Assembly (NCBI GenBank): GCA_964579325.1
Contig: CAZOHN010000094.1
Location: 1 to 13,331 of the forward strand
Length of the DNA: 13,331 nt
Direction: 5' to 3'
Origin: CAZOHN01 sp964579325
Lineage (GTDB): Bacteria > Pseudomonadota > Alphaproteobacteria > Rhodobacterales > Rhodobacteraceae
In this document: piece by piece, positions 6,547-12,908 of the stretch
Layout: each line of letters opens with the position of its first letter
Numbering within the stretch: the stretch's first letter is position 1
Program-made: the position numbers and the translations under genes
Notes under the pieces: generated by a model
The model's database searches: none
Told to the model about the DNA's origin: nothing
Seen by the model: the letters and a program-made list of their open reading frames with translations, nothing else

Positions 6547-6558
6547 CCGGACGCTTAC
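6547..6558. repeat. IS66 terminal inverted repeat, right
   Basis: CCGGACGCTTAC is the exact reverse complement of 4184-4195. Similarity between the ends stops after 12 bases. Confidence 0.9.
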
Positions 6559-6566
6559 GCGGTTCT
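6559..6566. repeat. 8-bp target-site duplication of IS66, right copy
   Basis: GCGGTTCT is identical to 4176-4183 and directly abuts the right terminal repeat. Confidence 0.95.
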
Positions 6567-6661
6567 TCGAGCTCATGAGCCACCATTATCCTGGCTGGCC
6601 AGAAGCCCGAAGGGAGTTGAACGAGCTGCCACTAGGCGCCGAAAGCTGGGCAGATGGATAG
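6567..6661 (+). pseudogene. YgjP-like (DUF45) metallopeptidase remnant, right half
   Basis: Joining 4183 to 6567, thereby dropping IS66 and one duplication copy, continues the remnant frame as HSERFFELMSHHYPGW, then EARRELNELPLGAESW, ending at TAG 6659-6661. The Trp and the ARRELN helix after the zinc-ligand region match the C-terminal end of YgjP-like metallopeptidases, so the natural stop seems preserved. Together with 4090-4183 this gives only the last 60 or so codons of the gene. It cannot be translated as a unit because of the earlier TAG and the insertion. Confidence 0.65.
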
Positions 6662-7034
6662 ACTGCAGACTGTGTAAGCCCTGACCGCCGTGACCTTAGG
6701 CAAGCTCGAGACGGGCAAATTTTCGACTTTCGACTGCGGTCCTCTCCGCAAAGCGAGTGGATTTTCCAACCACTGGAACCGGACGAGGATATTTATCAAT
6801 CAATTTCAATGTTTTATGCTACTTCACCAAACAAGGGAAGGCAACAGGCCCGGAGAATATCGACAGGGAGAGACCGCGTTCAGGCCTGTTGGCGCGGGAA
6901 CCGGTTAACAGCCTCACCTGCATAACCCCCGAAAACAACGGAAAAATCCGGCCGCAGCCGGGTCGAGAGAACCGTTCCTCAAGGGCAAGTGGCGGAGCGG
7001 GACGGCCTGACGTCGAACCTTCTCTGGTCTAATG
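6662..7034. other. Gene-free, AT-richer interval with no recognised element
   Basis: No frame here has coding-like residues or a family resemblance. The DNA is richer in A and T than the flanks, especially about 6781-6840. Small structures seen are a repeated TTCGACT (about 6720-6735), a 5-bp stem with a 9-nt loop (6756-6760 with 6770-6774) and a GCGG/CCGC pair just before it. None matches a tRNA, riboswitch or attachment site that I recognise. It is best read as decayed spacer between the metallopeptidase remnant and IS6 remnant copy B. Confidence 0.5.
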
Positions 7035-7226
7035 CATTGATTTATATAGTTTGCATCGTCCCCCAGGCACCCGACGTTCTGGAGCGAGAGAGGGAACCGA
7101 ACGTACATTATCACCGTCATGCGGATGATCTCCGGTCTGCCGTGGAAGTACTTGAAGGGGGCGGGCTGTGTCCCAAAGGCTACGAGGCCGCCCTGGCTTC
7201 CTCAAAAGGAATCCTTCTGACAAGAC
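7035..7226 (-). mobile_element. Degenerate IS6-family remnant, copy B
   Basis: The minus strand reads PFKYFHGRPEIIRMTV, then IMYVRFPLSLQNV, the start of an IS6-type transposase, with an open frame across this part. The protein then departs from the family within a few residues, reading YINQ at the inner edge exactly as in copy A. The two copies align from the CATTGATTTATATA at 7035 (100 in copy A) to TTCTGACA near 7215 (284 in copy A). Similarity by eye is roughly 80% over the inner 110 bases and lower towards the outer edge. The catalytic domain is absent. The outer edge lies 14 bp from the hairpin downstream of the substrate-binding-protein gene. Confidence 0.6.
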
Positions 7227-7239
7227 GGCAGAGGCAGAT

Positions 7240-7268
7240 GCGCCGGCCCCCAGGAAAGGAGCCGGCGC
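7240..7268 (-). terminator. Hairpin downstream of the amidohydrolase/ABC operon
   Basis: An 8-bp perfect inverted repeat (GCGCCGGC at 7240-7247, GCCGGCGC at 7261-7268) with a 13-nt loop starts 6 bp after the stop codon of the last operon gene. The position and GC-only stem fit a transcription end signal. No T-run follows on the minus strand, so it is either a weak intrinsic terminator or an mRNA 3'-end stabiliser. Confidence 0.55.
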
Positions 7269-7274
7269 CGAGGA

Positions 7275-8855
7275 TCACTCCGCCTTGCGAACGTCGTAGA
7301 ACCGCACCTGCCAGCGCCCCGGCGCGAAGGTGAAGCCCTCAAGGCTCGCATCATGCGCGATGGTCTGCACCTGGTCACGGATGGCCCAGAACAGCGCCTC
7401 GTCCATGATATACTTCTGGATGTCGGCGTAGATCTGGTTGCGCTCGTCGGGCGAGGTGGCCGAAGTCACTGCCTCCAGCTTGCCGTCCAGTTCAGCTGAC
7501 GCGATGTGCATCCAGTTAAACTTGAACTGGCCCGGTCCGGGGATGTTCGAGGAATGGAACGGGATGCGCAGGACGGAAGGGTCGTTCGACACCCACTGGA
7601 TCGCGCCCATGTCGAACTGGTTCGACATGACGAGTTCGTCCTGCCGCGCCTTCGTCACGTTCTCGACCTCCAGATGGATGCCGTTCTCGCGCAGGGCCGC
7701 CTGAAGCGCCACGCTGGTATCTGGTTCCAGCATCGAGATGTAGTGGATCGACAGGTCCTGTCCGTCCTTCTTCCAGATGCCGTCAGAACCCATTTCCCAG
7801 CCCGATTCGACCAAAAGCGCCGTCGCGGCCTCGGGGTCGTAGGGATAGTACTCCTCTGCGCCCGCCCAGTAGTTCGGGGTGGCGGTGGACAGGACACCGA
7901 AGGCCGGATTGGCAAATCCGAACATCAGGTTGTCGGCCAGGGCCGCCCGGTCCACCGACTGGATTACCGCCTTGCGGACGTTGACGTCGTCGAGCGGCCA
8001 TTGCGAGGTGTTGAACATCATCGAGAACGGCAGGCCCGACACCGTAGCCGAGATCGTGCCGAATTCGTCCATGCGGCTCAGGCGCAGCATGTCGAGCGGC
8101 GGCGTACGCTCGATGATGTTGACCTCGCCGGCCTCGAGCGCCGCGACGCGGGTGCCCGCGTTCTCGATAAAGCGGTGGACGATGCGCTCCACCTGGCTCG
8201 GGCCTTCGTTGTTGTAGAATTCAGGTGCCCACGCGTAGTCCTCGAAGCGTTCGAGGATCACCTGCTGGCCCTGGTCCCACTGCACGAAGCGGAACGGCCC
8301 GGTGCCGACGGGCATCTGGGCGAAGCCCGTGTTGCCCTTCTCCTGCACGGCCGTGGGGCTGACCGGGGCGAGATAGGCCTCGGACAGCGCTGTCAGCATC
8401 GGCGGGTAGGGCCGTTTCCAGTGGAGCACGAGTTCCGTGTCTGAGACCACTTCGGTCCGGTCGTAGGGGCCGAGATAGTCGATCGCGCCCTGCGAGCCGG
8501 TCGCCGGATCTGCGATCGTGTCGAAGGTGAACTTCACCGACTCGGCGTTGAAGGGGGTGCCGTCATGGAAGGTCACGCCCTCGCGCAGCGTCATGCGCAG
8601 CGACTTGAAGTCATCGGCCACTTCCCATGCGGTGGCGAGGCCCGGGTGCAACTGGCCGTCGCCATCAGCGGCGATCAGCGTGTCGAAGACCTGCCAGATG
8701 ACCTGCATCTCGTGGCGCGACTGGGTAATCCGCGGGTCGAACAGCGCAGGCGTCGCGTTGTCCTCGCCCCAGATCACGGTCAGCCCGTCCTGCGCCCATA
8801 CGGGCGAGATGGACATGCCCGCCAGAACTGCGGCCGTGCATAGCATTCTTTTCAT
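7275..8855 (-). CDS. ABC transporter substrate-binding protein, peptide/nickel family (SBP_bac_5)
   Basis: This 526-residue precursor starts at ATG 8853-8855, with AGGAG about 10 bases upstream. Residues 1-21 form a Sec signal peptide (basic MKRM, hydrophobic core, cleavage after PVWA), so the mature protein is periplasmic. The rest is a cluster-C solute-binding protein of the DppA/OppA type: EVADDFKSLRMTLREGVTFH, then DGTPFNAESVKFTFD (about 80-115) is the classic family segment, and MPVGTGPFRF is the mid-protein motif. The family binds di- or oligopeptides, nickel, opines or glycosides. The ligand cannot be read from sequence; the two downstream-acting hydrolases encoded with it suggest a peptide-like or amide compound. 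It is the last gene of the operon. Its ATG overlaps the stop of the preceding amidohydrolase, which is unusual for a protein normally needed in excess. Confidence 0.93.
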   Translation of the reverse strand: MKRMLCTAAVLAGMSISPVWAQDGLTVIWGEDNATPALFDPRITQSRHEMQVIWQVFDTLIAADGDGQLHPGLATAWEVADDFKSLRMTLREGVTFHDGTPFNAESVKFTFDTIADPATGSQGAIDYLGPYDRTEVVSDTELVLHWKRPYPPMLTALSEAYLAPVSPTAVQEKGNTGFAQMPVGTGPFRFVQWDQGQQVILERFEDYAWAPEFYNNEGPSQVERIVHRFIENAGTRVAALEAGEVNIIERTPPLDMLRLSRMDEFGTISATVSGLPFSMMFNTSQWPLDDVNVRKAVIQSVDRAALADNLMFGFANPAFGVLSTATPNYWAGAEEYYPYDPEAATALLVESGWEMGSDGIWKKDGQDLSIHYISMLEPDTSVALQAALRENGIHLEVENVTKARQDELVMSNQFDMGAIQWVSNDPSVLRIPFHSSNIPGPGQFKFNWMHIASAELDGKLEAVTSATSPDERNQIYADIQKYIMDEALFWAIRDQVQTIAHDASLEGFTFAPGRWQVRFYDVRKAE

Positions 8856-10162
8856 GCTTGGTGCTCCTGTTTCCTGTTGGTTGTCGTCTTGTCGTCGCGT
8901 TCGGGGCGGGGCACGCCCCGAACGAAAGGGGGCGGCGCCGCCTCGGTGGCGCCCTTGAAAACCCGCAGCCGGCGAGGATCGCGCAGAATGCGGATGTCGG
9001 TCGTTGGATCGCCCTCCACGATCAGGAGGTCGGCAAGGCGTCCGGGGGCAAGCCGCCCCGCCTCGATCCCCATGAGGTCCGCGCCGTTCTCCGTGGCGAT
9101 GCCGATGGCCTCGAGGGGCGTGAAGCCGCCCTCGACGAACAGCTCGATCTCGCGGCCGTTGTCGGCGCCGTGCCGCAGGTAGAAGCCCGCGTCCGACCCG
9201 GCCGCAAGCCGCACGCCTGCGCGCCGGGCGCGGTCGAGACGGTCCCACTTGGCGGCATCGGCCTCGCGTGCCCAGCGTCTCTGGCCCTCGGAGGTCTCGG
9301 GGTTGGCCAGCGCTGTAGCCGAACAGATCTCGTGGACGGCCAGCGTGGGGACAAGCCATGTGCCGCGTCGGGCCATCAGGTCGAGCGTCTCGTCATCGAT
9401 CCAGTGGCCGTGCTCGACCGTGTCAATGCCTTCCTCGACGGCGGCGCGGAGCGGCAGCCCGCCCGAGGTATGGGCGCCGACCATCACGCCCTGTTCATGC
9501 GCCTCCTCGCAGGCGGCGCGGATCTCGGCGCGGGTCATCTCCATGCGCGACAGCCGCCCGTCCGGGCCGCGGTGGCCCACGCAGGCGTTCAGCTTGATGA
9601 AATCTGCGCCCCGCTTCAGCTGAGCCCGGACCCCGGCGCGGAAGCCGTCCGGCCCCTCGCAGACACCGTTCATGTCGCGAAAGCTCATGTGGTCGGCAAA
9701 GCCCGGCTGGTCCATGTGGCCGCCGGTTACGGTCAGGCCCAGCCCGCAGGCGATCATGCGCGGGCCTTCTAGAAGTCCCTCGTCCACGGCCCGCTTCAGA
9801 TCGATGATGGTCCCGCCCGGCGCGTGCATGTCGCGCACCGCGGTGAAGCCGTGCGCCAGCGTCGCGCGCGCATGGGCGGCCGCGCGAAGCGCCATCGCCG
9901 GGTAGTGCAACGTCGCGCTTTCGGCGCGGAAGGCGAGCGGGTTGACCGCGCCCGAATAGGCGAAGTGGACATGCGCGTCGACGAGGCCCGGCATCAGCGT
10001 GCCGCCGGGGGCTGCGTCGATCACTTCCGCCCCCTCGGGCTGGCCTATGTCCGCGGCCCGGCCCACCGCGACGATGCGGTCGCCCTTCACCAGCACCGCC
10101 GCACCCGAAAGCGGCGCGGCCCCGGTCCCGTCGATCAGCCGGTCGGCACGGAACAGCTTCAT
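8852..10162 (-). CDS. COG1228-type metal-dependent amidohydrolase, second paralogue
   Basis: This 436-residue cytoplasmic enzyme of the amidohydrolase superfamily is of the imidazolonepropionase / Xaa-dipeptidase-like branch. A small N-terminal beta segment is followed by the TIM barrel with the complete metal set: HVH (64-66), K190 in FIKLNACVG (probably carboxylated), H231 in GAHTSGG, H251 in VEHGHW and D324 in GSDAGF. The C-terminus ends in the family segment with ADLLIVEGDP. Members cleave Xaa-Arg/Lys or Xaa-Pro dipeptides, cyclic amides or related bonds; the specificity here is unknown. It is a clear tandem paralogue of the gene at 10159-11418. Its start overlaps that gene's stop, and its own stop overlaps the next start. 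Beyond the conserved end it has a proline-rich then polar tail (about 407-436), whose last codons contain the ribosome-binding site of the next gene. Confidence 0.9.
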   Translation of the reverse strand: MKLFRADRLIDGTGAAPLSGAAVLVKGDRIVAVGRAADIGQPEGAEVIDAAPGGTLMPGLVDAHVHFAYSGAVNPLAFRAESATLHYPAMALRAAAHARATLAHGFTAVRDMHAPGGTIIDLKRAVDEGLLEGPRMIACGLGLTVTGGHMDQPGFADHMSFRDMNGVCEGPDGFRAGVRAQLKRGADFIKLNACVGHRGPDGRLSRMEMTRAEIRAACEEAHEQGVMVGAHTSGGLPLRAAVEEGIDTVEHGHWIDDETLDLMARRGTWLVPTLAVHEICSATALANPETSEGQRRWAREADAAKWDRLDRARRAGVRLAAGSDAGFYLRHGADNGREIELFVEGGFTPLEAIGIATENGADLMGIEAGRLAPGRLADLLIVEGDPTTDIRILRDPRRLRVFKGATEAAPPPFVRGVPRPERDDKTTTNRKQEHQA

Positions 10163-11418
10163 GCCGCAACCCCCTCGGGCCAGGGGGTCAGAAGCCGCCC
10201 GCGTTCGGTGACCTGCGCGCCGCCCTTCCAGACGGTGAGGCGCGCGGGATCGCCAAGGATCGAAATGTCGCCCGCCGGATCGCCCTCGACGATCAGGAGG
10301 TCGGCCAGCGCCCCGGCCCGCAGCCGCCCGGCCTCGATCCCGAGGATGTCGGCATTGACCGAGGTGGCGCAGGCGATCGCCTCGCGCGCGGAATACCCGC
10401 CCTCGACCAGCAGCGCGAGTTCGCGCCAGAACATCGTGGCATGCGGCACCATGAAGCCCGCATCGGTGCCCGCGCCCACGCGGACGCCCGCCGCGCGCGC
10501 CTTGGCGAGCGAGATCCACTTCGCCTCGCGCACGGCCACGCTCCAGGGCGAGATGTGGGCGCCCTCGGGCGCAAGCTCGAAGGTGCGCTCGTTCACGAGC
10601 AGGGTGGGCACGACGAAGGTGCCGCGTTCGGCCATCAGCGCGATGCAGTCGTCGTCGATCCAGTGGGCGTGCTCGACGCAGTCGACCCCGTTCGCCACGG
10701 TCGCGGTCAGGGGCGGGCCGCCCGAGGTATGGGCGGCCACCGTCATGCCCTGCACATGCGCCTCGTCGCAGGCCGCGCAGATCTCCTCGGGCGTCATCTC
10801 GGGGCGGTACCAGACCCCGGGGCGCTTGTGGGCGCTGACGCAGGCGTTGATCTTGATGAACCCCGCGCCGCGCCGCGCCTCGACCCGCACGCCCTTGCGG
10901 AAGCCCTCCGCCCCGTCGCAGGACGCGCGCGCGCCTGCCATGCCGATGTGGTCGGGCGTCGGGCGGTCCATGTGCCCGCCGGTCACGGTCAGCCCTCGCC
11001 CGCAGGCGACCACGCGCGGCCCCACGACATGGCCCGAAGCGATGGCGGCGGAAAGGTCGATGGCGATACCGCCGGGTGCCGCCATGTCGCGCAGGGCGGT
11101 CATGCCGTGGATCAGGCTGTCGCGGGCGCGGGCGGCGGCGCGCAGCGCGACCTCGGGGAAGGACTGGTCCATCGTCTCGGCGCGCATCGTGGCGGGGTCG
11201 GGCGCGCCGCTCCAGGCCAGATGCACATGCGCGTCGATGAGCCCGGGCATCAGGGTGGCACCCGGCGGGGCCGTAACCACGCGGGCGCCCTCTGGCCTGC
11301 CCATGTCGGCCTGCCGGGCGAGGCCCGCGATCCGGTCGCCCTCGATCAGGAGCGCGGCCTTTTCCAGCACGCCCCCCATGCCGTCAAGCGCGCGATCTGC
11401 CTCGATCAGGATCCTCAT
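10159..11418 (-). CDS. COG1228-type metal-dependent amidohydrolase, first paralogue
   Basis: The protein is 419 residues, without signal peptide, with the same architecture as its downstream paralogue. Metal ligands appear at near-identical spacing: HVH (64-66), K189 in FIKINACVS, H230 in AAHTSGG, H250 in VEHAHW and D319 in GTDAGF. The motif TVTGGHMD (about 144-151), shared by both copies, probably lines the active site. The two copies differ after that motif and between the barrel's later strands, for instance 272-300, where substrate contacts are expected, which suggests different preferences rather than simple redundancy. Reaction class (hydrolysis of a C-N bond in a peptide-like or cyclic substrate) follows from the superfamily; the actual substrate is unknown. 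It overlaps the SDR gene upstream and the second amidohydrolase downstream by 4 bp each. Confidence 0.9.
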   Translation of the reverse strand: MRILIEADRALDGMGGVLEKAALLIEGDRIAGLARQADMGRPEGARVVTAPPGATLMPGLIDAHVHLAWSGAPDPATMRAETMDQSFPEVALRAAARARDSLIHGMTALRDMAAPGGIAIDLSAAIASGHVVGPRVVACGRGLTVTGGHMDRPTPDHIGMAGARASCDGAEGFRKGVRVEARRGAGFIKINACVSAHKRPGVWYRPEMTPEEICAACDEAHVQGMTVAAHTSGGPPLTATVANGVDCVEHAHWIDDDCIALMAERGTFVVPTLLVNERTFELAPEGAHISPWSVAVREAKWISLAKARAAGVRVGAGTDAGFMVPHATMFWRELALLVEGGYSAREAIACATSVNADILGIEAGRLRAGALADLLIVEGDPAGDISILGDPARLTVWKGGAQVTERGRLLTPWPEGVAA

Positions 11419-12134
11419 GCCGCCCTCTCCCGCAGTTGAACCACCAGATCCCAGGCCCGCACATGCCGGTCGTGGATGCCGTCCGGCCCCTGAAGCGCGA
11501 GATGGACGAAGGCCGGGGCGATCTCGGCCGGGTCCTTCCAGATCGCGCGGTTCTCGGGGCCGTAGGTGACCTCGCTCATGGCGGTGCGCACTGGATGGCC
11601 GGGTGTGACCGTATTAACCGACACGCCGTGCTTGCCGAATTCGACCGCGAGCGCGCGCGAAAACCCCTCGATCCCGAATTTTGAGGCGCAATAGGCGCTC
11701 TCGTCGTCGCCGCCCCGGACGCCTGCGTTCGACGACACGTTCAGGATCGCGCCGCGCCCCTTCGCCTTCAGCCCCGGCGCGACGGCCCGGGTGCACAGGA
11801 AGGCACCGCGCAGGTTCACCGCCATCAGCCCGTCCCAGTCGGCGACGGAGGTCTCCTCGATCGGCTTGAAGAAGATGATGCCCGCGTTGTTCACGAGCAC
11901 GTCGACGCCGCCCGCCTCGGCCTCGATGGCGGCGAAGGTCGCGGCCACCGCCTCGGCGTCCGTCACGTCCAGCGCGCGCGGGCGCAGGCCAGGGCCCTCG
12001 GGCAACTCGCCCTCAATGCGGTCCAGCGCGTAGACTGTCGCCCCCTCGGCGGCATAGGCCTGCGCCACCGCCAGCCCGATGCCGCGCGCAGCGCCCGTGA
12101 CCGCGCAGACCTTGCCCTGGAGCCGCCGGGTCAT
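11415..12134 (-). CDS. SDR-family oxidoreductase with atypical C-terminus
   Basis: This classical short-chain dehydrogenase/reductase has 239 residues. Landmarks are the Rossmann motif TGAARGIG (13-20), NNAG (82-85), the catalytic Ser in NVSSNAG (about 134-135) and YCASK (Y148, K152), with PG at 178-179. An Asp (D38) after the second beta-strand favours NAD(H) over NADP(H). The usual SDR ending, with an ITG segment and a DGG motif, is absent; after residue 210 the chain reads FVHLALQGPDGIHDRHVRAW, so the tetramer-interface tail is replaced. The enzyme probably oxidises or reduces a hydroxy or keto group of an imported compound or its hydrolysis product. It overlaps both neighbours by 4 bp, so it is co-translated with the second SDR and the amidohydrolase. 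Confidence 0.9.
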   Translation of the reverse strand: MTRRLQGKVCAVTGAARGIGLAVAQAYAAEGATVYALDRIEGELPEGPGLRPRALDVTDAEAVAATFAAIEAEAGGVDVLVNNAGIIFFKPIEETSVADWDGLMAVNLRGAFLCTRAVAPGLKAKGRGAILNVSSNAGVRGGDDESAYCASKFGIEGFSRALAVEFGKHGVSVNTVTPGHPVRTAMSEVTYGPENRAIWKDPAEIAPAFVHLALQGPDGIHDRHVRAWDLVVQLRERAA

Positions 12135-12895
12135 GTCGCCACCCGCCCGCCATCGACCAGAAGGCCCACGCCGGTGATGAAGGACGAGGAGGGCGTGGCC
12201 AGAAACAGCACCGCCTCGGCGATCTCGTCGCCGGTGCCCATGCGGCCCATCGGCGTGATCTCGGACCAGCGGCGTTCCAGCGCGGCGGGATCTTCGGCCA
12301 ACGCCGCGTTGCGGCGGTTCATCCCGGTGTCGATGACGCCGGGGTTGATCGCGTTGCAGCGGATCTTGCGCCGCGCGAACTCGATGGCAACGACGCGGGT
12401 CATCGACATCACCGCGCCCTTGGAGGCGGCATAGGAGATGTTGCCGCCCACGTTCGCGAAGGCCGACACCGACGAGTTGTTCACGATCGTCCCGCCGCCC
12501 GCGCGCAGCAGCGCGGGGAGCGCGTGCTTCATCCCGTGGAAGGTGCCGATCAGGTTCACGTCGATCACGCGGCGGAAGAGTGCGTCCGTCACGTCGGGCG
12601 TGGGGGTGACCGGCTGTTCGATGCCGGCGTTGTTGAAGATCGTATCGAGCCGGCCGAAGCGGTCCTCGGCGGTGGCGATCAGGGCGGCCACGTCACCCTC
12701 GCGCGCCACGTCGCAGGGCTGGAAGACGATCTGCCCAGCCGCGCCCGCGGCCTCCTCGGCCAGAGTGGCGCCCGCCGCCTCGTCCACGTCGCCCACGACG
12801 ACGCGGGCCCCTTCGCGCGCGAAGAGAAGGGCGGTCGACCGGCCCATGCCCCCCGCGCCGCCGGTGACGACCGCCACCATGCCGTCCATCCTCAT
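12131..12895 (-). CDS. SDR-family oxidoreductase
   Basis: This complete 254-residue classical SDR has TGGAGGMG (11-18), NNAG (88-91), the catalytic Ser in NNSSVSA (about 141-142), YAASK (Y155, K159), PGVIDTGM (from about 184) and the usual C-terminal ITG and VDGG motifs. D36 after the second strand again suggests NAD(H). It resembles dehydrogenases acting on cyclic alcohols, sugars or hydroxy acids, but SDR sequence alone does not settle substrate. It starts at ATG 12893-12895, 13 bases after the stop of the ABC ATPase gene, with a purine-rich GGGGGAG just upstream. This is the only intergenic gap between genes of this operon in view. A GTG or later ATG (MDG) start is possible but less well placed. 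Confidence 0.92.
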   Translation of the reverse strand: MRMDGMVAVVTGGAGGMGRSTALLFAREGARVVVGDVDEAAGATLAEEAAGAAGQIVFQPCDVAREGDVAALIATAEDRFGRLDTIFNNAGIEQPVTPTPDVTDALFRRVIDVNLIGTFHGMKHALPALLRAGGGTIVNNSSVSAFANVGGNISYAASKGAVMSMTRVVAIEFARRKIRCNAINPGVIDTGMNRRNAALAEDPAALERRWSEITPMGRMGTGDEIAEAVLFLATPSSSFITGVGLLVDGGRVAT

Positions 12896-12908
12896 GCGCG
12901 CTCCCCCG

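Larger units (their letters stand above)
4184..6558 (-). mobile_element. Complete IS66-family insertion sequence (2375 bp)
   Basis: The element is bounded by 12-bp perfect terminal inverted repeats starting GTAAGCG (4184-4195 and the complement at 6547-6558) and flanked by a perfect 8-bp duplication. It carries the three standard IS66 genes tnpA, tnpB and tnpC, all on the minus strand and all open. The left repeat ends one base before the tnpC stop codon. With identical duplications and undamaged genes it appears recent and potentially active. It is inserted in a metallopeptidase gene that was already a remnant, and removing it with one duplication copy restores that frame. Its name within the family cannot be assigned without a search. 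Confidence 0.95.

Noticed and set aside
6720..6780. Small stems considered as a tRNA or phage attachment site
   Set aside because: No cloverleaf, no T-loop consensus and no integrase gene; the stems are 4-5 bp and could be chance.
8856..9359. Upstream extension of the substrate-binding protein frame (694 codons in total)
   Set aside because: It runs antisense-free but out of frame through the amidohydrolase gene with Arg/Pro-rich shadow composition; the signal peptide and ribosome-binding site fix the start at 8855.
9824..11569. 581-codon open frame on the plus strand opposite the amidohydrolases
   Set aside because: Rich in Ser, Ala, Arg and Pro, with no recognisable motifs. It crosses two well-supported genes and their overlap, so it is a shadow frame.
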